From: Chitinophagales bacterium
GTDB lineage: Bacteria; Bacteroidota; Bacteroidia; Chitinophagales; Chitinophagaceae
Reading direction: 5' to 3'
NCBI GenBank assembly: GCA_015655015.1
Contig: JAATFV010000046.1
Location: forward strand, 1 to 64,000
Length of the DNA stretch: 64,000 nucleotides
Shown here: positions 43,119-50,959 of the stretch, piece by piece
Layout: every line of letters begins with the position of its first letter
How positions within the stretch are numbered: the first letter of the stretch is position 1
Position numbers and translations under genes: made by a program
The notes under the pieces: model-generated
Databases searched by the model: none
Seen by the model: only the letters and a program-made list of their open reading frames with translations
What the model was told of the DNA's origin: nothing

Positions 43119-44369
43119 ATGGCAGTCGAGCTTGATAAAAAGCAGTTATCTCCCGCAAGGGTCAGGATTATGGTGGCGATCTTTTTCTTTGTTTCAGGTT
43201 TTGGGTTTTCCACCTGGGCGTCAAGAATTCCTACGATCCAGCAGCAATTACACCTTAATGAAGCGCAGCTGGGCGCCGTTTTGTTTGCATTGCCGATCGG
43301 TCTTCTGCTCACCCTGCCGGTCACCGGCCTTCTGCTGAGCCGTTTTGACAGTCGCCGGATCATGATGATCGGTGCGTTGGCGTTCAATATCATGTTGTGC
43401 GGGATTGGGTTTGCTGCGCGTACCTGGGAGCTGGTATTGGCCTTGTTCTGCTTTGGGGCTTCCCGCAACCTGCTGAATATTTCTGCCAATGCGCAATCGA
43501 TAGGAGTGCAGGCCTTATATGACCGGTCGATCATTGCGCGTTTCCATGGAATATGGAGCCTGGCTGGTTTTGGTGGAGCGGCATTGGGGTCGCTGATGGT
43601 TTCCTTTGCTATTTCACCCGGCTGGCATTTTTTTATAGTGGGTATTTTATTGCTTGGCGGCTGCCTCTATGCCTATCCCGGCAGTTTGCCTCAGCAGCCG
43701 CATGCGCGGGAACGCAGACCCTTATTTGCTCTGCCGGACAAGGCTTTGGCGAAATACGGGCTGATCTCTTTTGCTTCCATGGCCTGTGAAGGCACCATGT
43801 ATGACTGGAGCGGGATCTATTTCCGTAAAGCGGTACATACTTCCGGGAAGGTCGCCACTCTGGGGTTCGTGGTTTATATGATCGCCATGACCCTGGGTCG
43901 GTTGACGGGCGACCGGTTGGCTAATCGGTTTGGTATAAAGAACATGCTTACCTATAGTGGCCTGCTGATCTGTTCGGGGTTGCTGCTGGCTACCCTGCTA
44001 CCGTATCCGCTACCCGCGGGTCTGGGTTTTATGCTTACCGGTTTCGGGGTTTCCTGCGTGATACCGATGGTCTTCAGCATGGCCGGACGTTCTGCCGGCA
44101 TGAGCAGCGGGTCGGCTATTGCCGCTGTTTCAACGGTAGGTTATTTGGGTTTCCTGATTGTCCCTCCGCTCGTGGGCACTGTGGCGGAAGTGGCGGGATT
44201 GCGCTGGTCCTTCGGGCTGATAGCTATTTTTGGCGCTGCTATTACGGGGCTGGTGCAGCGGTTGCTCACCGATGAAAAACCATTGGGTCAGCCTGCTGTG
44301 TCCCCGGATCCGCCAGCGTCCCTGAATCAGCCTGCGTCCCTGGATCCATCCATTGAGCCTCTGGGATAA
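43119..44369 (+). CDS. MFS transporter
   Basis: A major facilitator superfamily transporter of about 416 residues with some twelve hydrophobic segments. It starts MAVELDKKQLSPARVRIMVAIFFFVSGFGFSTWASRIP, a form seen in the FucP/YbjJ-like branch of small-solute exporters and importers. A conserved loop (LPVTGLLLSRFDSRRIMMIG) lies between helices 2 and 3, and MTLGRLTGDRLANRFGIKNML marks the second half. The C-terminal tail is proline-rich. I prefer ATG 43119 over 43068 because of the -7 element between them. The solute is not predictable. Confidence 0.88.
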   Translation: MAVELDKKQLSPARVRIMVAIFFFVSGFGFSTWASRIPTIQQQLHLNEAQLGAVLFALPIGLLLTLPVTGLLLSRFDSRRIMMIGALAFNIMLCGIGFAARTWELVLALFCFGASRNLLNISANAQSIGVQALYDRSIIARFHGIWSLAGFGGAALGSLMVSFAISPGWHFFIVGILLLGGCLYAYPGSLPQQPHARERRPLFALPDKALAKYGLISFASMACEGTMYDWSGIYFRKAVHTSGKVATLGFVVYMIAMTLGRLTGDRLANRFGIKNMLTYSGLLICSGLLLATLLPYPLPAGLGFMLTGFGVSCVIPMVFSMAGRSAGMSSGSAIAAVSTVGYLGFLIVPPLVGTVAEVAGLRWSFGLIAIFGAAITGLVQRLLTDEKPLGQPAVSPDPPASLNQPASLDPSIEPLG

Positions 44370-44460
44370 CCTTCAACCTTCCGTTTCTTCCATTTTTACC
44401 TCATAGGTTTTGTCTATCAGTTTATAGAAAATGATGATCATATCCTATGAGCAAGTGATG

Positions 44461-44468
44461 TACATTTG
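44461..44468 (+). promoter_or_regulatory. -7 promoter element upstream of the peroxiredoxin gene
   Basis: TACATTTG matches TAnnTTTG about 104 bases before the chosen ATG at 44572. It lies inside the longer open frame from 44431, which supports the downstream start. Confidence 0.4.
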
Positions 44469-44571
44469 CGTATCTGGTTGCATCATTACCGGGTGCAGCT
44501 CCTTAAAAAGCGACGGTTGCCTGCCTGAGAAGAAGAGTTTCTTTTATTTGTTAAAAATCAATTTAAATAGT

Positions 44572-45141
44572 ATGTCCAACAGAATTTTATCAATTGGCGA
44601 AAAGTTTCCTGCATTCAGGAAAAAAGCAGTAGTATCTATCGAAAAAGGGAAGGAATTCACGGAATTAACGGAGGAATATGGCAGCGCAGAAGGTAAATGG
44701 ACTGTTATGTTCTGGTGGCCCAAGGATTTTACCTTTGTTTGTCCTACGGAGATCGCCGAATTCAATAAGAAGAACAGTGAATTCAGCGACAGGGACACGG
44801 TTGTAATTGGTGCTTCCACTGATTCTGAATTTGTGCATGCGGCCTGGAGAAGGGATCACAGCGATCTGCGTGATCTGAAGTTCCCTATGCTGGCAGATAC
44901 TTCCAAATCCCTGGCGGAAGAATTAGGTATCCTGGATAAGGAAGAGAAGATCGCGTACCGCGCTACTTTTATTATTGACCCGCAGGGTATTGTACGCTGG
45001 GTAAGTGTATATGACCTGAATGTTGGCCGTAGCGTACAGGAAGTGATCCGTGTATTGGATGCTTTGCAGACGGACGAATTATGTCCTTGCAACTGGAAGA
45101 AGGGCGAAGAGACCCTGACTGAACAGTTAAGCCTGAACTAA
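44572..45141 (+). CDS. ahpC: AhpC/TSA family peroxiredoxin
   Basis: Thiol peroxidase of about 189 residues from ATG 44572 (MSNRILSIGEKFPAFRKKAV). The frame is open 47 codons further up, but that extension has no family match and contains a promoter-like element. The peroxidatic Cys is in DFTFVCPTEIAEFNKKN (near residue 56) and the resolving Cys in LQTDELCPCNWKKGEETL (near 175), so it is a 2-Cys enzyme reducing H2O2 and organic hydroperoxides. The active-site Arg is probably in the IAYRATFIIDPQGIVRW region. A terminator follows, then the AhpD-like gene, so the pair forms a peroxide-defence module. Confidence 0.9.
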   Translation: MSNRILSIGEKFPAFRKKAVVSIEKGKEFTELTEEYGSAEGKWTVMFWWPKDFTFVCPTEIAEFNKKNSEFSDRDTVVIGASTDSEFVHAAWRRDHSDLRDLKFPMLADTSKSLAEELGILDKEEKIAYRATFIIDPQGIVRWVSVYDLNVGRSVQEVIRVLDALQTDELCPCNWKKGEETLTEQLSLN

Positions 45142-45166
45142 GGGTAAGATTAAAACATCATAAAGG

Positions 45167-45206
45167 AATGAGGCCGGCTACTTTTTGTGGGGCGGCCTCA
45201 TTTTTT
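45167..45206 (+). terminator. Intrinsic terminator after the peroxiredoxin gene
   Basis: AATGAGGCCG (45167-45176) pairs with CGGCCTCATT (45193-45202) over a 16-base loop and is followed by more T's. It separates ahpC from the AhpD-like gene 15 bases later, so it may act as a partial terminator within the module. Confidence 0.75.
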
Positions 45207-45220
45207 AAAATCGGAATAAT

Positions 45221-45820
45221 ATGAGTGCAACAGCAACTATACAGAATGAAACTTTTCAGAATTTATTGAATGAGCTGAATATTGCCGGTTATGAACCTTC
45301 TGCCAATGTGCAGGCATTAGTAGCGGTAGAATCCCGGTTTATTAAGGATCTGAAGATCAATGTGGGTAATGTGCTTAACAATGCCCAGTACCTGGATAAA
45401 AAGGAAGCCGTGTTATTGGCGTTGGCGGTAGCGGTGAATGAGAAATATATTCTTTTGCAGGATGCTTTCACCGGCCTGGCGAAATCGGCAGGTGCGACTG
45501 ACGCAGAGATTGCTGAGATCATTGCCTGTACTTCCCTGATGAATACGAATAATGTATTCTACCGTTTCCGCCATTTTATGCAAAAGGATTTTTATAACAA
45601 TCAGCCTGCCGGCATCAAGATGAGCATCATGGCTAATCCTGTACTGGGCAAGGAGTTTTTTGAGCTGGTGAGCCTGGTTGTGTCCTCTATTAATGGATGT
45701 GAAATGTGCGTGACCTCTCATGAAAAGTCGGTATTGCAGCATGGCAGCTCTGAGTCCAGGGTCTTTGAAGGCGTGAAGCTGGGCGCTATTATTAAAGGGT
45801 TGATCACTGTACTTGCCTGA
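45221..45820 (+). CDS. Carboxymuconolactone decarboxylase family / AhpD-like protein
   Basis: A 199-residue all-helical protein of the AhpD/carboxymuconolactone decarboxylase family. The redox motif CEMCVTSHEKSVLQHG (near residues 163-178, Cys-x-x-Cys with a nearby His) identifies it as a peroxidase-reductase type that can reduce AhpC. Other segments are ALAVAVNEKYILLQDAF and VFYRFRHFM. It lies directly downstream of the peroxiredoxin gene on the same strand. A strong terminator follows seven bases after its stop. Confidence 0.9.
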   Translation: MSATATIQNETFQNLLNELNIAGYEPSANVQALVAVESRFIKDLKINVGNVLNNAQYLDKKEAVLLALAVAVNEKYILLQDAFTGLAKSAGATDAEIAEIIACTSLMNTNNVFYRFRHFMQKDFYNNQPAGIKMSIMANPVLGKEFFELVSLVVSSINGCEMCVTSHEKSVLQHGSSESRVFEGVKLGAIIKGLITVLA

Positions 45821-45827
45821 TACCTTT

Positions 45828-45868
45828 CCATTAAAAAAGCCACCGCTCACCGGTGGCTTTTTTAATGG
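45828..45868 (+). terminator. Intrinsic terminator after the AhpD-like gene
   Basis: CCATTAAAAAAGCCACCG (45828-45845), loop CTCAC, CGGTGGCTTTTTTAATGG (45851-45868): an 18-bp perfect stem with T-runs on both sides, so it works in either direction. Confidence 0.85.
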
Positions 45869-46138
45869 ATGAATGGATACGTGTTTCAGGAACTCATTTC
45901 CTGCTTACAGTCCTGCTCTGTACTCTTTTCCGTATTCTTTCCCGGGTGTTTTTTCATTTTCCTTTTCAGGAGGGACGGGCCCTTCGGTAAGGGGGAAATG
46001 ATTCATAACGATTACAACATAGTGAATTCCCTTTTTCTTTTTTTTGCTGGCAATGACAAATTTTCTGGCAGAATACATAGTTCAAAATTTATAAGTTAAA
46101 AAATGCAGGGTACGGGCTTTTAGTGTAATGATTCTTTA
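45869..46138. other. Intergenic region with no clear feature
   Basis: Lies between the AhpD-like gene and the convergent gene ending at 46139. A 76-codon frame at 45869 has no family resemblance, and I see nothing else. Confidence 0.5.
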
Positions 46139-46972
46139 TTATTGGATCTTATTTACGGCTCCTTTTTTTCTGACCGTCGGCTTGTTCAGGGGTGTTTCTA
46201 TTCCTTCTTCCTTTCCTTCTTCTATTGTTGTAGTTTCCTCCTCCGCACCCTCTGACGTGCCGGGTTTAGGCTTGATACCCTCATTCGGGATCCGGTCTGG
46301 TTTTTTGAACGTTTTTTGTGCAGCCCGGGTGGACGGGTATATGTTTATCGTTTTATTTTGCGGGCTTGCTTCGATGAACATTTTCTCTGTCTTATTATCG
46401 GATTTCAGGAAGTCGACTGGTTGCAGGTTGCCTCTTTTAAGCGCCTTGATCAGCCAGGTTTTCGATTCTTCATTTTTCAGCTCCCTTATAGGATACTTTT
46501 CCAGTATTTTTTCCAGGTCATACCCGTATTGTGAACGATATTGCTTCATCCTGTAGTTATGGTTCAGGTCTACATCATCGAAGTTCAGGTGTATCCAGGC
46601 ATTATATTTTTCCCCTTCAATATTGATCAGGTCTTTATTCACGGCCCTTCCTTGTAACAGATTGAAACATTCCTTCATGGTGACACCGGTACCTTTACTG
46701 ATATAGAAGGTTTGTCTCCTGTCCATTTCGGGGTCATCTCCTTTTCGCAATAGCGCATCGTATTTATTGAAGAAATACAGATCGTTCCATTTCCGGAAAT
46801 GGAGAACAGCTTCCAGCTTATAGTCGTCATCATAGTAAGCTTCCGCATACAATTCGAAATCTTTAGGCGCTTTTGCCAGTTCTTGCTCCAGTTGGTCCGG
46901 GGGTACTATTTTATCTCCAAAACCCAGGTATTTCAGGTTTTCCTGGATGAAGTCAAGGGTCTCGTTATCCAT
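46139..46972 (-). CDS. Conjugative-element-associated protein (DUF3945 context), unknown function
   Basis: A 277-residue cytoplasmic protein. It starts MDNETLDFIQENLKYLGFGDKI and contains AVLHFRKWNDLYFFNKYDALLRK, FYISKGTGVTMKECFNLLQGRAVNKDL and KMFIEASPQNKTINIYPSTRA, then a charged tail ending in KPTVRKKGAVNKIQ. This sequence pattern belongs to proteins carried by Bacteroidota conjugative transposons, next to DUF3945/DUF4099 proteins and toprim primases. I know of no experimental function. The neighbouring TraN-like gene supports a mobile origin. No relaxase, integrase or other transfer genes are in the window, so this is a fragment of an element or a stand-alone carry-over. Confidence 0.8.
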   Translation of the reverse strand: MDNETLDFIQENLKYLGFGDKIVPPDQLEQELAKAPKDFELYAEAYYDDDYKLEAVLHFRKWNDLYFFNKYDALLRKGDDPEMDRRQTFYISKGTGVTMKECFNLLQGRAVNKDLINIEGEKYNAWIHLNFDDVDLNHNYRMKQYRSQYGYDLEKILEKYPIRELKNEESKTWLIKALKRGNLQPVDFLKSDNKTEKMFIEASPQNKTINIYPSTRAAQKTFKKPDRIPNEGIKPKPGTSEGAEEETTTIEEGKEEGIETPLNKPTVRKKGAVNKIQ

Positions 46973-47008
46973 AATGGTAAATTTAAAATGGTGAATAATG
47001 TTGGCATC

Positions 47009-47623
47009 CTATATCAGCCTGGATCGTAACAGGGTATAATTATACGCCTGTAATTGCAGGTGTCTGTTCCCGTTCCTCTCCAATAGTTCAATGACCAGGT
47101 GTTTGCCTGAGGGGAGCGTGAACTGCGGAAGAACGATAATGGGAAACTCCCGGCTTTTTCCCCGGACTGTCCGGGCATTCCCATAGATATAGACTGGTGG
47201 CAGCCCGGTGATCTGTACCGGAGTATTTTTCAGCCAGTGGTTGTCCGTTACATAAAAACGGATACTGTCGATCTCGTAATCGAGATGGGAATGATTGCAT
47301 AACGAAAGCCGGAAAAAGATCAATCCATCCCGGGTGTAGATGCCTTTTAATTGCATGGCCATCCGGGAATCACGGGTGTTTAAATAATAGATCCTTCGTT
47401 TGTCGTTTTCCAGTTTCCTGCAATAGTCTTTCAGCGTCTCTTCATTAACAGAGAGATGTTTCCACCGGGGAGCGGGAGGCCTGCCCGAAGTTGATGAAGA
47501 AATTGTCAGGGCAGGAGAGGGATTGATAAATGTCTGGTTGGGAGGGCCCACTGATTGAGCCGATACAGTAGCCGCCAGGCTTAGGAATAAGCTTCCTGTC
47601 AGAATAGCAAATTCACGCTTCAT
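47009..47623 (-). CDS. TraN-like conjugative transposon protein (DUF4138), shortened
   Basis: A 204-residue exported protein whose C-terminal 120 residues match the DUF4138/TraN pattern: RIYYLNTRDSRMAMQLKGIYTRDGLIFFRLSLCNHSHLDYEIDSIRFYV, then VYIYGNARTVRGKSREFPIIVL and KHLVIELLERNGNRHL. The signal peptide MKREFAILTGSLFLSLAATVSAQ is intact, but only about 45 residues, rich in Pro/Ser/Thr, separate it from the conserved part, whereas TraN proteins of Bacteroidota conjugative transposons are usually nearer 300. TraN is part of the transfer apparatus at the outer membrane. Without the other tra genes it cannot support transfer; it may have been co-opted or be a relic. Confidence 0.8.
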   Translation of the reverse strand: MKREFAILTGSLFLSLAATVSAQSVGPPNQTFINPSPALTISSSTSGRPPAPRWKHLSVNEETLKDYCRKLENDKRRIYYLNTRDSRMAMQLKGIYTRDGLIFFRLSLCNHSHLDYEIDSIRFYVTDNHWLKNTPVQITGLPPVYIYGNARTVRGKSREFPIIVLPQFTLPSGKHLVIELLERNGNRHLQLQAYNYTLLRSRLI

Positions 47624-47675
47624 ACATGTCCGTTTTAAAGGTTAAGAAATAATGATTGAAAAGAATGGGAACATA

Positions 47676-48146
47676 CTAGTTCTGTGCCGCCCCGGATCCG
47701 ACATTCCGCCATATGCCTGATAATTCTTCACTGCTTAGCTCAATGGAGCAATACCTGGCTGTTTCCGCCATTATTGTATTGTTGATAGCGACCCGGAAGG
47801 GATACGCCTGTGATGCTGCCAATGCCGTGTAAGGAGCTAACAGGCGACGCATGGATAATAGTAATTCCCATTTTTCCTCTTTTTTAATACCTGATTTTCG
47901 TATGCAAAGTTTTAATTCGATTTTCACTTCATGAGCAAGATGAAAAAGATCTTTGTCCGGTCTGAATTTGTCAAAAGTCCGGCACTTAGTTGCTCCGTAC
48001 TTATCAAAAGGTCTTGATTGGTCGGAACAACCGAACCTGCCAGACTGAGTGGTCTTATCAGTCTCCGGGATAGCAGCAGTGTTGACTCCCTTTTTCAGAA
48101 AGCCAATAACAACTGAATATTTATACCAGTTTAATGATACTACCAT
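47676..48146 (-). CDS. Hypothetical protein
   Basis: A 156-residue frame starting at ATG 48146. No signal peptide or membrane span is clear, and I recognise no family. The N-terminal half is polar with scattered cysteines (GCSDQ, TKCRTF). The C-terminal half (FHLAHEVKIELKLCIRKSG, WELLLSMRRLLAPYTALAASQAYPFRVAINNTIMAETARYCSIELSSEELSGIWRNV) looks helical and protein-like, so the gene could begin further in. It follows the array of CGATTA motifs and precedes the TraN-like gene by 52 bases, so it is plausibly in one transcript with it. Confidence 0.45.
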   Translation of the reverse strand: MVVSLNWYKYSVVIGFLKKGVNTAAIPETDKTTQSGRFGCSDQSRPFDKYGATKCRTFDKFRPDKDLFHLAHEVKIELKLCIRKSGIKKEEKWELLLSMRRLLAPYTALAASQAYPFRVAINNTIMAETARYCSIELSSEELSGIWRNVGSGAAQN

Positions 48147-48242
48147 AACTTGATTTTTTCTTCCCTTTCACCTTTCTTCTCTACCGGAGGAACTACTGTC
48201 TTCCGTCAAAACAAAACTACGATGCACATAGGATGCTTCAGA

Positions 48243-48383
48243 TCGATTATAGTCGATTACAATCGATTTTGAAAAGTATCTGTCGGTTACATGCGGCAAT
48301 GCGCATGATTGCGATCGGAATCATGTGTGCTCACGATTAGGATCAAGTATGCTCTCGATTAGCATAAATGGAGACTACGATTG
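48243..48383. promoter_or_regulatory. Phased array of CGATTA motifs upstream of the 48146 gene
   Basis: TCGATTATAG, TCGATTACAA and TCGATTTTGA stand head to tail at 48243-48272 with an exact 10-base period. CGATTA, CGATTA and CGATTG follow at 48334, 48356 and 48378, each 22 bases apart. Between the two sets CATGATT and AATCATG (48304-48325) form a perfect inverted repeat. The region lies between the crp/fnr-type gene and the start of the hypothetical gene. Confidence 0.5.
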
Positions 48384-48434
48384 GAGACATCTTTGGAAGT
48401 TTCACCGGCTCATTTCCGGGAACTTTCACTGCAA

Positions 48435-49064
48435 TCATTCCGGGGAAGGCGTAGTGGCATCATCGTCGCTTAGTCCTGCCGTTTCAGCATTTGACAGTCT
48501 CTTTTGCCATTTTTTAATGCGGCTAAGTGTATCGGGGCTGATGCGAAGGAAAGATGCCAGATCTTTTTGAGGAACACGGTCAACGATATCAGACCGTTGT
48601 TTTTTTAAATAATTATAACGGTCTGCCGGATCCCTGGATTCCAGCACGTCAGCTTTGAGGTCGCTGCGCATATGATAGTCCTCTGTTATCTTCAGCGTCA
48701 GCAGCGCAAAAGAGTGATGCATTTCGCAAAGCCGCTTCATATCTGCATAGGTAATTGAAAATACCCGTGTATCTTCCAATGCGACAATATTCGCCTCGCT
48801 GGCTTTGCGACCATAAAAACTGCTTTTGAACAGCGCTATTTCACCTTCCAGCATGAACCACAACGTCTGCTTTTTAGCCTTGATCCCCTTATAACACTGT
48901 ACGGCCCCTTTTTCAATAAAATAGATGCGATCGGAGATCTTTCCTGCCTTCAGCAAATATTCTCCTCTTTCGAACTCTTCGAATTTCACCACTGCTTCAA
49001 AATCTCTGTTGCAAACTTCTGTCAGGGGACGGACAGCCGTAATAAACTGTTTTAACTGGAACAT
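48435..49064 (-). CDS. Crp/Fnr family transcriptional regulator
   Basis: A 209-residue protein with an N-terminal cyclic-nucleotide-binding beta-barrel (about 20-115: FEAVVKFEEFERGEYLLKAGKISDRIYFIEKGAVQCY, then MLEGEIALFKSSFYGRKASEANIVALEDTRVFSI). A C-terminal helix-turn-helix follows (about 170-190: VPQKDLASFLRISPDTLSRIKKW). The pattern PQKDLASFLRISPDTLSRIR is typical of Bacteroidota Crp-like regulators that often lack true cAMP-binding residues. The C-terminal tail is acidic. The phased CGATTA array downstream is a possible target, by position only. Confidence 0.92.
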   Translation of the reverse strand: MFQLKQFITAVRPLTEVCNRDFEAVVKFEEFERGEYLLKAGKISDRIYFIEKGAVQCYKGIKAKKQTLWFMLEGEIALFKSSFYGRKASEANIVALEDTRVFSITYADMKRLCEMHHSFALLTLKITEDYHMRSDLKADVLESRDPADRYNYLKKQRSDIVDRVPQKDLASFLRISPDTLSRIKKWQKRLSNAETAGLSDDDATTPSPE

Positions 49065-49593
49065 GAATTTGTTGTTTTAAGGATTAAAAATTTCAAAAAC
49101 ATACGGATCTGACCTGTTCCTGTCAATCGGTAGCTCTTCCGGCCAGGCATGCCTTCGGCCAACAGGCACATCTGCCTGTCAGTTTGCCCTTAGAGGCCGT
49201 TGCTGAGGCTCTTGAGGATGAGTCGGTCTCCCTTCGTCTCCGTGGAGAATAGTTCCTATTCATTGCGCCGGCCTGCAAGGAATAAATTCTATTTTCCAAT
49301 AGAAATGGTAATGTTCTTCTTCAACATGTGGAGGACTTCTGCGGACGGCTTGCCCGGGAAGGACTATCTACATTCAAAGGACTATCTACATTCATTAGAT
49401 GAGGAGATTCCCGGTCATGATCCGATTGATTTTGTTGACGCTTGCAAAATAGTGATTTGGAGAATAAAAATATTTGCGCTGGAGCAAAAAATGCATTTAG
49501 CGCAATTTTGCGGAATCTCATTCCGTCTTTGCGTTATCCCGATCCGTCTTTGACAGGCCGGAATACCGCGTTCCATCTTTAGTTACAGGAACC
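49065..49593. other. Intergenic region with hairpins and an 18-bp tandem repeat
   Basis: No convincing gene; a 117-codon frame at 49200 has no family match. The stretch holds the hairpin ACAGGCA-CATC-TGCCTGT (49162-49179), the small inverted repeat GAATAG-TTC-CTATTC near 49247, and two copies of an 18-bp unit at 49359-49394. Confidence 0.5.
49359..49394 (+). repeat. 18-bp direct tandem repeat
   Basis: AAGGACTATCTACATTCA occurs at 49359-49376 and again, unchanged, at 49377-49394. No gene is visible around it. Confidence 0.7.
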
Positions 49594-50616
49594 CTACAGA
49601 CCTGGCAGATCCGTTAAATTGCAGCAGCTGGGAGTTATTATGATATGATCGGTGGCCTGTTTCCAATAGCTCATCACCATCGCCTCTTCCGTGAGAGACG
49701 TGTATCGCTTGCTAAACGGGATTTCCATCTCCTGTATGTTGTCAAAGCCCGGATCTTTGCCCGGCTGCTTGACCAGGATATTCTTCAACGCCACCGCCCG
49801 CCGGTCTTTCACACTTACTGTATTGGATACCCCAAACAATACCTGGGGCTTTGTCTCCAGCCCGATATTGAATACATATTGTTCCATCTCCTCGAAATCG
49901 AGGTTCTGACAATTAATATAAAGACATCCATCCCGGATCCCCAACACTTTTCCGCTGTAACGATGTCCCTCTGAAACGGACTTCACCAACACCTGCCCGT
50001 TATCCGACTCCCGCAGGATAAAAGGAGTTTTAATAATGATCTTACTGCCATCCGTTTTCTGATAATATAAAAAATAATTTCCCAGATAATAAGCCTTAAT
50101 AATAGACAAAGAAGATTTTGCTCCGGCTATTCCCGTTCCCGGCAAAGGCATCTTCGAAAGACTATAACCGTATTCCTCTCCCTGTCGTCCCCGCTCTCTT
50201 TGCCAGGCATCCCAATCCGTAAAGGGCACCTGTAAAAAGACAAGCAATACATTGATCTTAATATATTTCGCTTCTCCTCCATTCCAATAGCTCTGCAGGG
50301 TCTTGCCGCTGATCCAGCTGAAGACCTGGTACTCCCTCAGATTACCCAGCCATCGTGTAAAATCATAGACCTGCTGGAATTGCTTGCCGAACAATTGTTT
50401 CTCCAATTGCTGCTTACCAATAATAAGATGCATTTCCACAAGATCCGTATTCACCATCACCTCTTTGCTGACCTGTTTATTGATCACCCGCGCCACCAGG
50501 TTGAACTGGGTTCGGGTAAACCGGTTCCAGTTCATCTCCTTACTCTTGCTTTTTAAGGCCGACACAATAGCCGGATGGCTTTCCAGCGCTTTCTTTATTT
50601 TGTCGGATAAATACAT
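49594..50616 (-). CDS. Putative DNA-binding regulator, divergent from the amine SusCD locus
   Basis: A 340-residue cytoplasmic protein. The first 140 residues (YDFTRWLGNLREYQVFSWISGKTLQSYWNGGEAKYIKINVLLVFLQVPFTDWDAWQ) resemble the Bacteroidota N-terminal module of the form 'ISxxTLxRxWG...STLNxLAxFLGYxDWxxF', which looks like a DNA-binding helix-turn-helix. The C-terminal 180 residues (YYLGNYFLYYQKTDGSKIIIKTPFILRES; KVLGIRDGCLYINCQNLDFEEMEQYVFNIGLETKPQVLFGVSNTVSV) look beta-rich and may bind a ligand. No named family is recognised with confidence. Its divergent position 343 bases from susC, over operator-like repeats, suggests it controls that operon. Confidence 0.7.
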   Translation of the reverse strand: MYLSDKIKKALESHPAIVSALKSKSKEMNWNRFTRTQFNLVARVINKQVSKEVMVNTDLVEMHLIIGKQQLEKQLFGKQFQQVYDFTRWLGNLREYQVFSWISGKTLQSYWNGGEAKYIKINVLLVFLQVPFTDWDAWQRERGRQGEEYGYSLSKMPLPGTGIAGAKSSLSIIKAYYLGNYFLYYQKTDGSKIIIKTPFILRESDNGQVLVKSVSEGHRYSGKVLGIRDGCLYINCQNLDFEEMEQYVFNIGLETKPQVLFGVSNTVSVKDRRAVALKNILVKQPGKDPGFDNIQEMEIPFSKRYTSLTEEAMVMSYWKQATDHIIITPSCCNLTDLPGL

Positions 50617-50959
50617 ATATTCGTATTAGTAATTATATGAATGTGTCTCGTTTCGGGCATTTTTCTCATTTCTTAAAAGCGTGGTCATAATCTGACCAAT
50701 GAATCTACTAAAATCTGACCAGATTAACACTACTGATAATCACTTAATAGACACATTTTAAAAAAAATTATTCGACTTATATTCTGACTCATTTGACTTA
50801 TTGATATTTATTATCTGATTAGCGTTTGCCTGCATATTCTAATGGTAACCTGCCAGTTTTCAAGACTTGTCTGTCAGTTTTTTTAGGATTGCCGGCCTTA
50901 TTAAGGATTGCTTGCCATTATTAACACTAATCTGCATTTAACAACCAAATCATCTGCTT
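50617..50959. promoter_or_regulatory. Divergent regulatory region with repeated TCTGACCA sites
   Basis: TGGTCA-TAATC-TGACCA (50682-50698) and AATCT-GACC-AGATT (50712-50725) are two dyads that share AATCTGACCA at a spacing of 23 bases. The rest is A+T-rich, and I did not find a perfect TAnnTTTG before susC. The sites are candidate operators for the divergently encoded regulator. Confidence 0.45.

Noticed and set aside
44431-44571. 47-codon N-terminal extension of the peroxiredoxin
   Set aside because: Contains a TACATTTG promoter element and no family similarity; the protein starts naturally at MSNRILSIGEKFP.
45869-46099. 76-codon frame after the AhpD-like gene
   Set aside because: Composition and residue pattern (runs of F and L) look non-coding, and no motif is present.
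49200-49553. 117-codon frame in the gap before the 49594 gene
   Set aside because: No family match, contains an 18-bp tandem duplication, and the composition does not look coding.
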